From positions 1 to 7,780 of the forward strand of contig JAAWDW010000159.1 in NCBI GenBank assembly GCA_022793975.1: a stretch of 7,780 nucleotides of DNA. The letters run 5' to 3'. The notes under the pieces were generated by a model. The model did not search any database, had not been told where the DNA came from, and saw only the letters and a list, made by a program, of their open reading frames with translations. This document shows, piece after piece, positions 1 to 6,408 of the stretch. Each line of letters opens with the position of its first letter. Positions within the stretch are counted from its first letter, which is position 1. Origin of the DNA: Bacillota bacterium (GTDB lineage Bacteria > Bacillota > Clostridia > Peptostreptococcales > Anaerovoracaceae). A program made the translations under genes and the position numbers.

Positions 1-254
1 ATGGAGAAAAGCTTACGAGACAGGGACTCTGGAAAATTATAAAGGATTATGCGAAAAAAGCCGATATTGAGAATAAGATAACACCGCAGACTCTCAGAAA
101 TTCTTTTGCTGTACATATGGTGCAGAACGGTGCTGATTTAAAATCGCTGCAGGAGCTTCTCGGTCATGAAGATATTTCGGCGACGCAGATATATTTGTCC
201 GTTACCAAAAATAGAATAAAAGATGTTTACGATAAGGCGCATCCGCGTGCGTAG
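1..254 (+). CDS. Xer-type tyrosine recombinase, C-terminal part (5' end outside window)
   Basis: The frame starting at base 3 is open to TAG at 252-254 and gives the last 83 residues of a tyrosine site-specific recombinase. These enzymes cut and rejoin DNA at specific sites through a covalent tyrosine intermediate; Xer members resolve chromosome dimers. Visible landmarks are box II (TPQTLRNSFAVH, bases 81-116), the block NGADLKSLQELLGHEDIS, whose GH supplies the H/W position, and the nucleophile in ATQIY (Tyr codon 192-194). The ending KAHPRA is typical of Xer proteins rather than phage integrases. The first histidine of the usual HxxR is Gln here (CAG, 87-89), and the H after R is Asn. The N-terminal domain, first catalytic Arg and beta-strand Lys lie outside the window, so XerC, XerD or a related single recombinase cannot be told apart. 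It ends just before a strong terminator, so it is the last gene of its unit. Confidence 0.88.
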   Translation, partial: GEKLTRQGLWKIIKDYAKKADIENKITPQTLRNSFAVHMVQNGADLKSLQELLGHEDISATQIYLSVTKNRIKDVYDKAHPRA

Positions 255-263
255 ATACATATA

Positions 264-298
264 AAAACTCCGGAACAATACAGTTTGTCCGGAGTTTT
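264..298 (+). terminator. Rho-independent terminator after the recombinase
   Basis: An 11-bp perfect stem (AAAACTCCGGA at 264-274 with TCCGGAGTTTT at 288-298) encloses a 13-nt loop and ends in a run of T, 10 nt after the recombinase stop. The A-run on the left arm may also let it work from the other strand, but no minus-strand gene reads into it. Confidence 0.9.
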
Positions 299-341
299 CT
301 GCTTTTCGCATAATAATAAAGCGGTCAAGCTGTTTATATAG

Positions 342-370
342 TTTACAAGTTTTCAGAATAGTGATATAAT
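342..370 (+). promoter_or_regulatory. Sigma-A type promoter of the EF-G-like gene, extended -10
   Basis: The -35 box TTTACA (342-347) and the -10 box TATAAT (365-370) are separated by exactly 17 bp. TG at 362-363 makes an extended -10 (TGATATAAT). Transcription should begin near 376-378, leaving about 70 nt of leader. The close match to consensus suggests a strong housekeeping promoter. Position right after the terminator and before the only plus-strand gene supports the call. Confidence 0.85.
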
Positions 371-377
371 ATAGAAA

Positions 378-442
378 ATACGCAATATTAACAATACGGC
401 AAAGACCGCACTTCAGCGTATAAATTATTTATGGGAGGTCTT
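378..442 (+). promoter_or_regulatory. Possible leader fold with alternative pairing to the ribosome binding site
   Basis: Within the leader, ATACGC (378-383) is complementary to GCGTAT (416-421), and CGG (397-399) to CCG (406-408), giving a nested hairpin. AAGACC (402-407) is also complementary to GGTCTT (437-442), which overlaps the end of the GGGAGG ribosome site. The two pairings share 406-407 and exclude one another. Pairings this short can occur by chance, so this is only a candidate translational switch. Confidence 0.25.
433..438 (+). promoter_or_regulatory. Ribosome binding site that fixes the EF-G-like start at 447
   Basis: GGGAGG ends 8 nt before ATG 447, an ideal distance. An in-frame TTG at 441 lies only 2 nt from it and is therefore not the likely start, although it lengthens the open frame by two codons. 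Confidence 0.85.
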
Positions 443-446
443 GGAT

Positions 447-2375
447 ATGAAAGGCTATACAGGTGATACTATAAGAAATGTCGCACTTCTCGGTCATGGC
501 GGCTGTGGAAAAACAACATTTCTTGAGGCGGCACTCCTCGCAACAGGCGTTATAAACAGACTCGGAAAGGTCGAAGACGGAAATACCGTATCGGACTATG
601 ATAAAATGGAGATTGAAAAGGGATATTCGATTTCGCTTTCGATTGTTCCCGTTGAATATAATAAAACAAAGATCAATTTCCTTGACACACCGGGATTTTT
701 CGATTTTATAGGTGAAGTTGATTCGGCTATGAAAGCGGTAGACGCGGCAATGATACTTGTGGACGCGTCGTCCGGCATTCAGGTAGGTACGGAAAAAGCT
801 TGGAATTCGTGCAAGCAGTACAATATGCCTAAGATGTTTGTAATAACCAAGACTGACAAGGAAAATGTGAATGTGGATCAGACAATAGCTGAGCTTAAAG
901 ATAAATTCGGCACATCGGTTGTTACTCTTGATGACAGAGACGCTTTAAACGAAGCGATTGCGGAGACCGATGAAGACCTTATGGAAAAATATTTCGGCGG
1001 TGAAGAATTTACGGACGAAGAATTTTCTAAGGGACTTTTAAACGGTATAGCCGAAGGCTCGATAGTACCTATACTTACTTGCTGTTCAATGAAAAATGAA
1101 GGTATAAATGAAGTGCTCGATGCGGCTGTTAAATACCTGCCTAAAGCAGGCAGCCACGTGCCTTATAAAACTGTTGACGATAAGGAGATTGCATGCGATC
1201 CGAGCGGCAAGCCTGTTGGATACGTATTTAAGACAATTGCAGACCCGTTCCTCGGCAAGATAAGTTTGGTTAAGATTATTTCCGGCAAGCTTACAAACGG
1301 TATGGAGCTATATAATTCCAGAGCCGAAAAGTCGGAAAAAATTGCATCGATGTTCTTTATGAGAGGAAAAAATCAGGGTGACTGCCCGTCGGTCGAAGCG
1401 GGTGATATAGTAGCTGTCGCAAAGCTTCAGTTTGCACAGACCGGAGATACTCTTTCGGATAAAGCAACGGCAGCAGAGCTTCCTAAGGTGGATTTTCCGT
1501 CGCCTTCGCTCTATCTCGCGGTAGAGCCTAAGACAAAAGGTGATGATGAAAAAGTTGGTACGGGTATCAACAAACTTATGGAAGAAGATCCGTCATTCAA
1601 GCTTGAGAGAAACGCGGAGACAAAGCAGACGCTTCTCGGAGGCCAGGGAGAAATTCAGCTGGGAATTATTATGGCAAAACTAAAGGACAAGTTTGGAGTT
1701 GAAGTGCAGACGGTACCGCAGAAGATAGCTTACAGAGAGACTATAAAAGGCTCGTCCGATGTACAGGGCAAGCATAAGAAACAGTCGGGAGGCGCAGGGC
1801 AGTATGGAGACATTCATATCAGATTTTCGCCTTCACAGCAGGAATTCGAATTTTCCGAAGAACTGTTCGGAGGCTCGATTCCTAAGAACTATGTTCCTGC
1901 TGTTGAAAAGGGACTGCTTGAATGTATGAACAAAGGACCTCTTGCAGGATGTAAGGTAGTAAATGTAAAAGCAGTGCTTTATGACGGATCATATCACGAT
2001 GTAGACTCTAATGAAATGGCATTTAAAATTGCAGCTTCGCTCGCATTCAAGAAGGGTATTGTAGAGGCAAAACCTTGTCTGCTCGAACCGGTAATGCATC
2101 TTGAAATACTCGTACCGGATGAATATATGGGCGATGTAATGGGCGATATGAATAAACGCCGCGGCAAGATCCTTGGTATGGAGCCGCAGCTCGGAGGCGG
2201 ACAGAAGCTGATGGCGGAAGCACCTCAGGCAGAGCTTTTCGATTATGCGATTGTACTCCGCTCTATGACACAGGCAAGAGGAAGCTTTACTATGGCATTT
2301 GAAAGATACGAAGAAGTGCCTATGCAGCTTGCGGAAAAGATCATCGCAGCACATAAGGAAGAGGGAGAAGCATAA
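447..2375 (+). CDS. fusA2: Elongation factor G-like protein (EF-G2/FusA2-type paralogue)
   Basis: 642 residues, a translational GTPase of the EF-G-like subfamily. EF-G moves tRNA and mRNA through the ribosome; this divergent paralogue is probably not the housekeeping copy. Seen: P-loop GHGGCGKTT (16-24), switch I region ending EKGYSIS (57-63), DTPGFFDF (80-87), TKTD in place of NKxD (134-137), G5 around CSMK (213-216), domain II about 250-345, domain III with GGQGE (398-402), domain IV with an intact tip GSYHDVDS (514-521), domain V to the end. Classical EF-G has AHIDAGKTT and DTPGHVDF. Here the cation-binding Asp is Gly19 and the catalytic His is Phe84. The stretch between G4 and G5 is about 40 residues shorter than in E. 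coli EF-G, which explains much of the small size. It is monocistronic. Related EF-G2 proteins have been described with little or no GTP hydrolysis; the same here is inference. The symbol is provisional; pipelines may write fusA. Confidence 0.9.
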   Translation: MKGYTGDTIRNVALLGHGGCGKTTFLEAALLATGVINRLGKVEDGNTVSDYDKMEIEKGYSISLSIVPVEYNKTKINFLDTPGFFDFIGEVDSAMKAVDAAMILVDASSGIQVGTEKAWNSCKQYNMPKMFVITKTDKENVNVDQTIAELKDKFGTSVVTLDDRDALNEAIAETDEDLMEKYFGGEEFTDEEFSKGLLNGIAEGSIVPILTCCSMKNEGINEVLDAAVKYLPKAGSHVPYKTVDDKEIACDPSGKPVGYVFKTIADPFLGKISLVKIISGKLTNGMELYNSRAEKSEKIASMFFMRGKNQGDCPSVEAGDIVAVAKLQFAQTGDTLSDKATAAELPKVDFPSPSLYLAVEPKTKGDDEKVGTGINKLMEEDPSFKLERNAETKQTLLGGQGEIQLGIIMAKLKDKFGVEVQTVPQKIAYRETIKGSSDVQGKHKKQSGGAGQYGDIHIRFSPSQQEFEFSEELFGGSIPKNYVPAVEKGLLECMNKGPLAGCKVVNVKAVLYDGSYHDVDSNEMAFKIAASLAFKKGIVEAKPCLLEPVMHLEILVPDEYMGDVMGDMNKRRGKILGMEPQLGGGQKLMAEAPQAELFDYAIVLRSMTQARGSFTMAFERYEEVPMQLAEKIIAAHKEEGEA

Positions 2376-2420
2376 AAACAAGCATATTGCGATGGTGCAG
2401 AAACAATAACACAGAAGCAG

Positions 2421-2456
2421 AAAGACCGAAAAGGTATTTACCATTTCGGTCTTTTT
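2421..2456 (+). terminator. Rho-independent terminator of the EF-G-like gene
   Basis: AAAGACCGAAA (2421-2431) pairs with TTTCGGTCTTT (2444-2454), an 11-bp stem. After one A/A mismatch, GGT (2433-2435) pairs with ACC (2440-2442). The T-run 2452-2456 follows. It lies 46 nt past the stop at 2375. No clear separate terminator for the converging radA gene is visible, so this hairpin might also stop radA transcripts, although its T-tract in that direction is only three bases. Confidence 0.88.
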
Positions 2457-2539
2457 GAGTATGTTTATCTTTTTTTACGCCTATTTAGTAAAAAAGACCT
2501 TAGATTTTTAAATGAAAAAGATATTTTATAAGAATTAAG

Positions 2540-2555
2540 TGTATGTTCGTATACA
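2540..2555. repeat. Short palindrome with TTCG centre in the convergent gap
   Basis: TGTATG-TTCG-TATACA: five Watson-Crick pairs plus one G-T pair around a TTCG loop. It sits in the 190-bp AT-rich gap 2457-2646 between two converging genes, where I see no open frame of note. A TATAAT at 2582-2587 on the plus strand lies a little to its right. Its role is unknown. Confidence 0.4.
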
Positions 2556-2646
2556 TTTGGAAAACTATAAAACAAGCTTTCTATAATCAGCATTTATACA
2601 GATATATTTTTTGTATTCAGTATATGTATTTATCATATTAGATCTA

Positions 2647-4077
2647 TCAGATCTGAGAGATTGCTTCATACAGGCTGTTTACGCCGATTATTTTGATACC
2701 GCGCGGAATATCATTTTCTTTGCCGCCTAGTTTATCGGCATTGCGCTTTGGCATTATTACACGGGTAAATCCCATACGTGCAGCTTCTTTTATGATTTTA
2801 TCGGCATTTTTGACGGTACGGAGTTCGCCCGTAAGCCCGATTTCTCCGAGACTGAGTGTCTTCGGATCAATAGGTGTGCGCTTATATGCCGAGTAGACAG
2901 CCATTGCCACAGCAAGGTCTATCGAAGTATCCTCAGGACGAAGACCGCCTACTATATTTACATAGACATCGTGGTTTATTAGAGATATGCCGGCTTTTCT
3001 GTCGAGTACGGCAAGTATCATATTGAGGCGTGTGTTATCAACACCGATAGATGTGCGTCTTGCGAAGCCTACGTTAGCGGGCGCCGCCAGAGCCTGAACT
3101 TCGAGGAGAAGAGGGCGGGTGCCTTCATATATCGCAGCAGCAGCGGCGCCTTCAACAGCCGAATCCATACCTTCGAGAAAGCTTTCCGACAGATTGGGTA
3201 CTTCAATAAGTCCTTCCTCTGCCATTTCAAAAGCGCCTATTTCACTTGTCGTGCCAAATCTGTTTTTGTGAGAACGCAGTATGCGCAGATCTTGGCTGCG
3301 TTCGCCTGTGAAGTTGAGTACGCAATCAACGAGGTGCTCAACAATTTTCGGACCTGCAAGTTCACCGCTCTTTGTAACGTGCGCCACAATAAAGATAGGA
3401 ACTCCTGTTACTTTGCCTACACGCATCAGCATATTGCCGCAGGCACGTACCTGTGACACACTTCCGGGTGCAGAGTCCATTTCTGCAGTATACATCGTCT
3501 GAATAGAATCTATGATGACGAATACAGGCTCAAGTGTTTTGCATATTTCCTCAATGTTTTCCATATTGGTTTCAGACAGAATAAATAGATTTGAGAGGTC
3601 AGCACCGCCGCAGACGCGGTCGGCACGCATTTTAATCTGCTCTTCTGATTCTTCACCGGATACATAGAGGACTTTTCCATAATGTCCGGCGATATTGGCG
3701 GCCGCTTGTATTATAATTGTTGATTTTCCGATACCTGGCTCCCCGGATATCAAAGTCAGAGAGCCTTTGACAAGACCGCCGCCAAGCACACGGTTGAGTT
3801 CTCCGATTTTCGTATCGAGCCTTGTATAAACTTCACCGCTGATCTCTGTAAGCGGAAGCGCTTTGGCGATGCGGCCGGCGCGGCCTCCGCCCGAAGCAGC
3901 TCCGCGCGCGCCGCCGATGCCGCTCATACTGCGGCTTCTTTTATCGTCTTCGTTTATATCTATTACTTTTTCTTCAACCATTGTATTCCAAGCGCCGCAG
4001 ATACACTGACCCATCCATTTTGGGCTTTCGTATCCGCATTCCTGACATACAAAAACGGTTTTTGCTTTTTTAGCCAT
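2647..4077 (-). CDS. radA: DNA repair protein RadA (RadA/Sms)
   Basis: 476 residues, close to the family's usual length. RadA is a RecA-like hexameric DNA helicase that helps process recombination intermediates, acting with RecA in the cytoplasm. In order: zinc motif with Cys11, Cys14, Cys25 and Cys27 beside SPKWMGQ; a Gly/Arg-rich linker at 52-69; Walker A GEPGIGKS (112-119); Walker B around VFVIIDS (185-191); the RadA-specific KNRFG (271-275); and a Lon-protease-like C-terminal domain (about 300-476, containing GGLRPEDTSIDLA). ATG 4077 has GGAGG 9 nt upstream. The zinc motif is odd: the second half reads C-I-C where the family normally has C-x-x-C, one residue shorter. The gene follows the sensor kinase by 68 bp on the same strand with no clear terminator, so it is probably at least partly co-transcribed. 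Assignment is secure. Confidence 0.97.
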   Translation of the reverse strand: MAKKAKTVFVCQECGYESPKWMGQCICGAWNTMVEEKVIDINEDDKRSRSMSGIGGARGAASGGGRAGRIAKALPLTEISGEVYTRLDTKIGELNRVLGGGLVKGSLTLISGEPGIGKSTIIIQAAANIAGHYGKVLYVSGEESEEQIKMRADRVCGGADLSNLFILSETNMENIEEICKTLEPVFVIIDSIQTMYTAEMDSAPGSVSQVRACGNMLMRVGKVTGVPIFIVAHVTKSGELAGPKIVEHLVDCVLNFTGERSQDLRILRSHKNRFGTTSEIGAFEMAEEGLIEVPNLSESFLEGMDSAVEGAAAAAIYEGTRPLLLEVQALAAPANVGFARRTSIGVDNTRLNMILAVLDRKAGISLINHDVYVNIVGGLRPEDTSIDLAVAMAVYSAYKRTPIDPKTLSLGEIGLTGELRTVKNADKIIKEAARMGFTRVIMPKRNADKLGGKENDIPRGIKIIGVNSLYEAISQI

Positions 4078-4104
4078 ATGGTATTTCCTCCGCAGTTTAC
4101 TGCA

Positions 4105-4113
4105 ATTTTATCA
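4105..4113 (-). promoter_or_regulatory. Weak candidate internal promoter for radA
   Basis: On the minus strand TGATAAAAT has the extended -10 TG and five of six -10 matches, but no recognisable -35 lies 16-18 bp upstream. It would start transcription about 20 nt before the radA ATG. A second TATAAT (4139-4144) just after the kinase stop also lacks a -35. Either could give radA expression independent of the two-component operon. Confidence 0.22.
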
Positions 4114-4145
4114 TTTGAGGCTGTTTTGCCGCCGCAGTATTATAT

Positions 4146-5633
4146 TTACTGCTGCTTTTTCTCGGCCTGACGTATTTCGTTTTTCTGTGCTATGCCAAGC
4201 TCAAACCAAAATGTACTGCCTTTGCCGAGCTTGCTGTTTACGCCGAACTCCGCATTATGAAGAGAAAGGATGCTCTTTACTATGGAAAGCCCAAGACCGC
4301 TGCCGCCGGCGGCACGTACATGATTTGTGCTGGCTTTGTAATATCTTTCCCAGATGTTTTCAAGTTCTGCCGGCTCTATGCCCATACCATGGTCGGTTAC
4401 TTCAAAACGCATTTTACCGTGATGCTTTTTAACGCTTACATAAACGGTGCGGTCTGTGCCACAGTATTTTATGGCGTTGTTTATGAGATTTGTAATTACC
4501 TGTTTGATCTTTGCTTCGTCGGCATATACGTTTATGCCGTCAGGACAGTCAAACAGTATCGTATAGCCTTCCTGCTCTACAAATACATCGTAAGACCTTA
4601 AGATCGATTCGGTCACTTCTTTTATCGAGAATACTGTTTTGGTAAGAGCGCTGACTCCGGACTGCACTTTGGACATTGTGAGCATATCAGAAACAAGAAC
4701 ATTCAATCTGTCTGCTTCATCTATTATTACCTGTAAATGTGCGTTTCTTTTTTCCGGATTGTCACCTGAGAGATCGCGTATCATCTCAGCATAGGACTTT
4801 ACCATAGTCAGAGGAGTTCTGAGATCGTGAGATACATTTGCAATCAGGTCTTTCTGCATATTGTCGGCACGCTCAAGCTGCATAGATGTATACGTAAGCG
4901 TATCCGCAAGATTGATGATTTCTGAATAGTGTTCTCCGCGGAAACGTATGCCGTATTCTCCTTTTGCAAGTCTTTTCGCAGTTTTGCTTATGTTTGAGAG
5001 CGGTATCGAGACTCTGCGCGAGAGATATATGCCGAGCAGCGCCGCAAACAGAAGTGAAATGACTGTTACATATGTGAGCTGTACACGCAGTATCGTGACG
5101 GTTGATTCGACAGGATAGAGTGGGGAAAAAATGTAAAGCATTACTTCGCTGCCGGATGTTCTGTCAAGATATGTGCCGTATGCAAGAGTGTTGTAATTTG
5201 TGCCGCTTACAGGTATGCGCATAGCAACACTCGGCGCGCTGCTTTCGGAAAGGGATTCTTTGAGAGTGCCAATTTCTTTTATATATGCGCGCAGACTGGT
5301 GTGAGCGCTTCCATATGTTGTCGGTTCGAAAATAACAGAACCGCCCGATGTTTCTATGTGAATATAAAGGTCGTTGCTCGAAGAAAGCTCCGATACATAT
5401 TCCACAAAATCTTCATTCCCGTACCTCATCATAATCAGGTGCGCGATTCTGTTTGTTTCTTTTATTTTCATCTCTTCGTAATAGTTGTTGAGAAAAAATA
5501 TCTGCAGAAACCAGAGCACAATCATAAGCACGAGTGCAAAGAGGATAAAGTGCAGACCAAGCTTGAATTTAAGGCTGTGAAAATCGGGTTTTATGCCGAT
5601 AAAAAAGCCTTCATTGTTAGTTTTCGACTTCAA
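4146..5633 (-). CDS. Two-component sensor histidine kinase
   Basis: 495 residues, a membrane-bound kinase that autophosphorylates on His and passes the phosphate to the neighbouring response regulator. Seen: short cytoplasmic N-terminus, membrane segment about 27-49, an extracytoplasmic sensor of roughly 135 residues (50-185) of unrecognised type, second membrane segment about 186-204, HAMP linker to about 257, HisKA with phospho-acceptor His269 in NVSHDLRTP, and a HATPase domain with N box NLINNAIKY, G1 DHGMG (414-418) and G2 GGSGLGLSI (443-451). All catalytic boxes are intact. The start is TTG at 5633, overlapping the regulator stop by 17 nt; no in-frame ATG precedes the first membrane helix. 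Its likely ribosome site, GGGGTGGG (5642-5649), is built from the regulator's conserved RGVG codons, suggesting translational coupling. The signal sensed is unknown; the architecture is PhoR/VanS-like. Confidence 0.93.
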   Translation of the reverse strand: MKSKTNNEGFFIGIKPDFHSLKFKLGLHFILFALVLMIVLWFLQIFFLNNYYEEMKIKETNRIAHLIMMRYGNEDFVEYVSELSSSNDLYIHIETSGGSVIFEPTTYGSAHTSLRAYIKEIGTLKESLSESSAPSVAMRIPVSGTNYNTLAYGTYLDRTSGSEVMLYIFSPLYPVESTVTILRVQLTYVTVISLLFAALLGIYLSRRVSIPLSNISKTAKRLAKGEYGIRFRGEHYSEIINLADTLTYTSMQLERADNMQKDLIANVSHDLRTPLTMVKSYAEMIRDLSGDNPEKRNAHLQVIIDEADRLNVLVSDMLTMSKVQSGVSALTKTVFSIKEVTESILRSYDVFVEQEGYTILFDCPDGINVYADEAKIKQVITNLINNAIKYCGTDRTVYVSVKKHHGKMRFEVTDHGMGIEPAELENIWERYYKASTNHVRAAGGSGLGLSIVKSILSLHNAEFGVNSKLGKGSTFWFELGIAQKNEIRQAEKKQQ

Positions 5634-6294
5634 ATTTGTAACCCACCCCTCTGAGTGTAACTATGTAATCTCTGTAAGGCCCAAGATTGTTTCGGAGATT
5701 TTTTATATGTGTGTCTATCGTGCGATCGTCGCCGAAAAAGTCATAGCCCCAGATGTCCTGCAGCAGTTTGTCGCGGGAAAGCGCAAGATTTCTGTTCTTG
5801 ACAAGATAGAAAAGCAGCTCGTACTCTTTCGGAGTAAGTTCGGCTTTTTCACCATCGATAGTAACAGTTCTTGCGGGTATATTTATGACGAGTCCGCCGA
5901 AAGAAAGTTCCTCGGAATCACTTGGTGCCGAAGCTTTATTTCTGGAAATTACAGCGTTTACGCGTGCAATCAATTCCTTCGGACTGAATGGTTTAACAAC
6001 ATAATCGTCTATGCCAAGCTCAAAACCGAACAGCTTGTCATACTCCTCTCCGCGTGCCGAAAGCATAATAATAGGAATATCCTTGATCTTTTTTATTTCT
6101 TTGCATGCCGAGAAACCGTCCAGTTTCGGCATCATAACATCCATAATAATGAGATCGTAATCGTTTAACTTTATAAGTCCGATTGCGCTCATACCATCTG
6201 CGGCTTCATCGGTTTCGAAACCGTTAAAGGATGCGTATTCGCGTATAACTTCGCGGATTTTTTGCTCATCGTCAACTATAAGAAGTTTGTACAT
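5617..6294 (-). CDS. OmpR/PhoB-family response regulator
   Basis: 225 residues, a DNA-binding transcription regulator activated by phosphorylation from the kinase encoded next. The receiver domain (1-118) has acidic residues Asp8 and Asp9, phospho-acceptor Asp52 in IIMDVMMP, Ser79 at the switch Ser/Thr position, and Lys101 in VVKPF. The C-terminal winged helix (about 130-222) has the recognition-helix region RTIDTHIKNLRNNLG and ends with RGVGYKFE. All signature residues are present. ATG 6294 has GGGGAG 6 nt upstream. It is the first gene of the regulator-kinase-radA unit, with its own promoter and a leader of about 110 nt carrying an imperfect palindrome that might be an autoregulatory site. 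Target genes cannot be deduced; the pair resembles PhoP/VanR-type systems of Firmicutes. Confidence 0.95.
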   Translation of the reverse strand: MYKLLIVDDEQKIREVIREYASFNGFETDEAADGMSAIGLIKLNDYDLIIMDVMMPKLDGFSACKEIKKIKDIPIIMLSARGEEYDKLFGFELGIDDYVVKPFSPKELIARVNAVISRNKASAPSDSEELSFGGLVINIPARTVTIDGEKAELTPKEYELLFYLVKNRNLALSRDKLLQDIWGYDFFGDDRTIDTHIKNLRNNLGPYRDYIVTLRGVGYKFEVEN

Positions 6295-6348
6295 ATATAT
6301 CTCCCCGTTGTAAATATTCTGTATGATAGTGCTAAGCTAAACCGATAT

Positions 6349-6378
6349 TTGCATAATACTACCATAATATTAACGCAA
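6349..6378 (-). repeat. Imperfect inverted repeat in the response-regulator leader
   Basis: On the minus strand the 30-nt block runs from TTGCG to TGCAA. It can pair along 13 positions, including two G-T pairs, with one bulged T and a TGG loop. It sits about 25 nt after the predicted transcription start and 55 nt before the regulator ATG. It could be an operator or an RNA leader hairpin. No T-run follows, so it is not a terminator. Confidence 0.45.
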
Positions 6379-6408
6379 AAGTGTGTAGCTTCTGTGATTA
6401 TCATTACA

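Noticed and set aside
441..446. TTG at 441 as the start of the EF-G-like protein
   Set aside because: It is only 2 nt from the ribosome site, while ATG 447 is 8 nt away with ideal spacing.
1989..2444. 151-residue minus-strand open frame with a hydrophobic, Cys-rich N-terminus
   Set aside because: It lies antisense to conserved EF-G domains IV-V and across its terminator, has no recognisable family, and is best explained as a shadow frame.
2470..2496. T-run/A-run hairpin in the convergent gap as a radA terminator
   Set aside because: The stem is nearly all A-T with a 9-nt loop; it fits AT-rich sequence as well as a terminator.
2540..2555. LexA (SOS) box at the TTCG palindrome
   Set aside because: The Gram-positive SOS pattern GAAC-N4-GTTC is not present on either strand here.
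2640..2654. AGATCT-ATC-AGATCT inverted repeat around the radA stop as a terminator
   Set aside because: The stem is only 6 bp and no T-run follows on the minus strand.
5593..6168. 191-residue plus-strand open frame
   Set aside because: It is antisense to the complete response regulator, whose motifs are intact; the composition looks like a shadow.
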